A stretch of 40,131 nt of DNA from an uncultured bacterium (GTDB lineage: Bacteria; Verrucomicrobiota; Kiritimatiellia; RFP12; UBA1067): assembly GCA_902761035.1 (NCBI GenBank), contig CACWIW010000062.1, positions 1-40,131 of the forward strand, in the 5' to 3' direction. How positions within the stretch are numbered: the first letter of the stretch is position 1; every line of letters begins with the position of its first letter. The notes under the pieces are model-generated. The model did no database searches and was not told where the DNA came from. It saw nothing but the letters and a program-made list of their open reading frames with translations. The position numbers and the translations under genes were made by a program. This document shows positions 39,016-40,131 of the stretch, piece by piece.

Positions 39016-39718
39016 ATGAGAGTTTCAGTTCTATGTGCTACGGTTGCGATGACTGCCGCAAGCGTGTTCGCCGACGTCGCCCGTGTTGAATCGCCGTTAT
39101 ACTCGATGGATGCACATGACCCGGAGTCGCCTTCTACCTCAACGTATGTGACGTCTAGTCCGCAGCTTGCTTTCAAGGGAATCACACGTGCGGAACTCGT
39201 GGAAAAGGAATCCGACCGTCGTTCCGGGGCGGCACACAATGGCGACGTTCTTCATCTACATCTGCGACTACACGATGCCGGTGAGGTACCAGCCGGGAAA
39301 CATCGTGGTGCGCAACTGCAAGGTCGAGAACGCGGTGAGACTTGTCCGCTACAACTTTGGCGGAGATGCCTGGCAGTTTGCCCATCCGCTCGCCGACATC
39401 CACTTTGAGGGCATAGAGGCATCCGGCATTTGCCTTCCCGTTGCGCTGAACGGCGGAAAGGCGGAGGCCGGCGATCTGCCGCTAGAATTCACGATGTCCG
39501 ACAGCACCATCTCGTTTGCCAAACCGCAGACCGAGGTGTTCTCCTTGGCGAACGTGCGCACGTTTTCCCTGACGAACGTGACCGTTTCCGGCGTGTCTGC
39601 CCCGCTTGCGCGGGTTTGGGGATCGCCGCCCGAAATGAAATTGTCAGGTATCCACGGAGTCACCTCCGAAATCACGGAGGGAATGGGGAAATTCCAATGC
39701 CCCTGGTGGAAGTGAGGC
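39016..39718 (+). pseudogene. Decayed secreted right-handed beta-helix protein (GH28/pectinase-like)
   Basis: ATG at 39016 with AAAGGAG 8 nt upstream and signal peptide MRVSVLCATVAMTAASVFAD. The first frame stays sensible to about 39245 (ELVEKESDRRSGAAHNGDV). The same protein then continues in the +1 frame: FFIYICDYTMPVRYQPGNIV, VRNCKVENAVRLVRYNFGGD, FAHPLADIHFEGIEASGICL. A one-base loss at GACGTTCTTC explains the shift. The repeated N-x-x-V-x-N-C-x-V-x-x-A pattern is typical of pectate-lyase/polygalacturonase beta-helices. Restored length is about 234 residues against 400-500 usual, so an internal deletion is also likely. Confidence 0.55.
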
Positions 39719-39830
39719 GGCAAATGGACAAACGCACGTGCCGCCCGGCTGCAACGATGGACTGAGGCCGGTGTATTTCAAGCTGGAGGCCACCGACGAA
39801 CAGGCGGGACCCTTTCTGGGCAGAGACTGA
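39712..39830 (+). pseudogene. C-terminal fragment of an unrecognised protein
   Basis: In a third frame the sequence reads ANGQTHVPPGCNDGLRPVYF and KLEATDEQAGPFLGRD before a stop. It looks like a genuine protein end but has no start and does not continue the beta-helix frame. The remaining stretch up to 40026 shows only a hairpin. Confidence 0.3.
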
Positions 39831-39887
39831 AGGAGCGCGGGGCACGGCGGCCTGTGGCGCGTTCCGGCGCGAGGGCGGGCGGTTGCG

Positions 39888-39920
39888 AAAAGCCCGACAC
39901 GGGGCAACGTGGCGGGCTTT
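39888..39920. terminator. Strong hairpin, probable bidirectional terminator
   Basis: AAAGCCCG-A-CAC / GTG-G-CGGGCTTT (11 paired bases with one mismatch, 8-nt loop). A short T run follows it on the minus strand side. It ends the converging units around 39.9 kb. Confidence 0.55.
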
Positions 39921-40026
39921 GTGTGCGTGGTGCTGGCGTGGGCGGTCATACGGCAAGGCGCAGGGCGTTCCACCCGTCGAAAGATGCGGGCGGGGATCGA
40001 CGCCGCCCGCTTGATGAGCGCTGCCG

Positions 40027-40131
40027 CTACACGATGCGGCGGGCGAGCGAGAGGAGGTTCTTGATTCCGTTCAGCTCGCCGAGCGCACGGGTCACCATGA
40101 ACTCCAGGTCGTCGAAGTCCTCGCGGGTTCC
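40027..40131 (-). CDS. 3' end of a paralog of the 118-aa protein (5' part beyond window)
   Basis: The minus-strand frame entering from the right edge ends at the TAG at 40027-40029. About 100 nt are identical to 4627-4731 except for the last sense codon region (ends ARRIV instead of ARRIS). The following DNA also keeps similarity (40026 leftward to about 39977 against 4619 to 4573). This direct repeat and the intact gene at 4620-4976 bracket the whole accessory region. Confidence 0.65.
   Translation of the reverse strand, partial: GTREDFDDLEFMVTRALGELNGIKNLLSLARRIV

Noticed and set aside
4573..40131. Attachment-site repeats of an integrated phage or integrative element
   Set aside because: The repeats are coding paralogs rather than tRNA-like or short att sites, and I see no integrase; kept only as a direct-repeat observation.

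Overview
The window looks like a chromosomal segment of a host-associated bacterium of the PVC group, most likely a gut Kiritimatiellota/Lentisphaerota-type organism. This assignment is inference. It rests on a giant RHS/YD-repeat protein with a glycine-rich, membrane-anchored N-terminus, a secreted GH2 glycosidase with a discoidin-like domain, a formylglycine-generating-enzyme-like lipoprotein, and a recurring extended -10 promoter (TGnTATAmT) without an obvious -35 box. Almost every gene is on the minus strand. I saw no tRNA, rRNA or CRISPR array.

Layout, left to right. (1) 1-4.5 kb, ordinary genes: the start of rpsA (cut by the window edge), a DEDDh exonuclease and a GH2 glycosidase. The last two appear to be leaderless or nearly so. 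(2) 4.6-6.0 kb: a small paralogous protein whose 3' end recurs at the very end of the window, an octamer repeat tract, an internally deleted DUF5131 remnant and two tiny ORFs. (3) 6.0-15.6 kb: an array of about ten small secreted, lipoprotein or membrane protein genes, several preceded by a short ORF resembling the first 20-25 residues of M.EcoRI-type adenine methyltransferases. One gene is broken by a perfect 38-bp tandem duplication, one membrane gene exists in a full and a truncated copy, and a 44-bp promoter segment is repeated. (4) 15.6-23.5 kb: an RHS locus. It has a huge core, a frame break near the conserved core end, a C-terminal tip with an HERGH zincin motif and a coupled lipoprotein that is a candidate immunity gene. 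Upstream lies a four-helix-bundle gene bracketed by inverted heptamer repeats, which seems to have cut off a 43-residue N-terminal fragment of another secreted protein. (5) 23.5-38.7 kb: a dense, largely overlapping defence island. In transcription order it holds an XRE regulator, a PP-loop fragment, a truncated DUF1016 protein that reads into an HNH-like N-terminus, a BcgI-like fused nuclease-methyltransferase, a complete DUF1016 nuclease, HsdS, a membrane HEAT-like protein, an AlbA_2 remnant, a membrane protein, McrB, McrC, small ORFs, a truncated DUF1016 protein, an AlbA_2 ATPase and an HNH_2 endonuclease. (6) 38.7-40.1 kb: plus-strand remnants of a secreted right-handed beta-helix (GH28-like) gene and other debris, then the partial paralog.

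The main pattern is a recurring architecture in which orphan N-terminal fragments of large genes (M.EcoRI-like methylase, AlbA_2 ATPase, PP-loop enzyme, HNH endonuclease, an RHS-partner protein) sit directly in front of unrelated genes, often joined by ATGA stop/start overlaps. This suggests that cargo repeatedly replaces everything after the first tens of codons of resident genes, keeping the promoter and start and leaving translationally coupled leader peptides.
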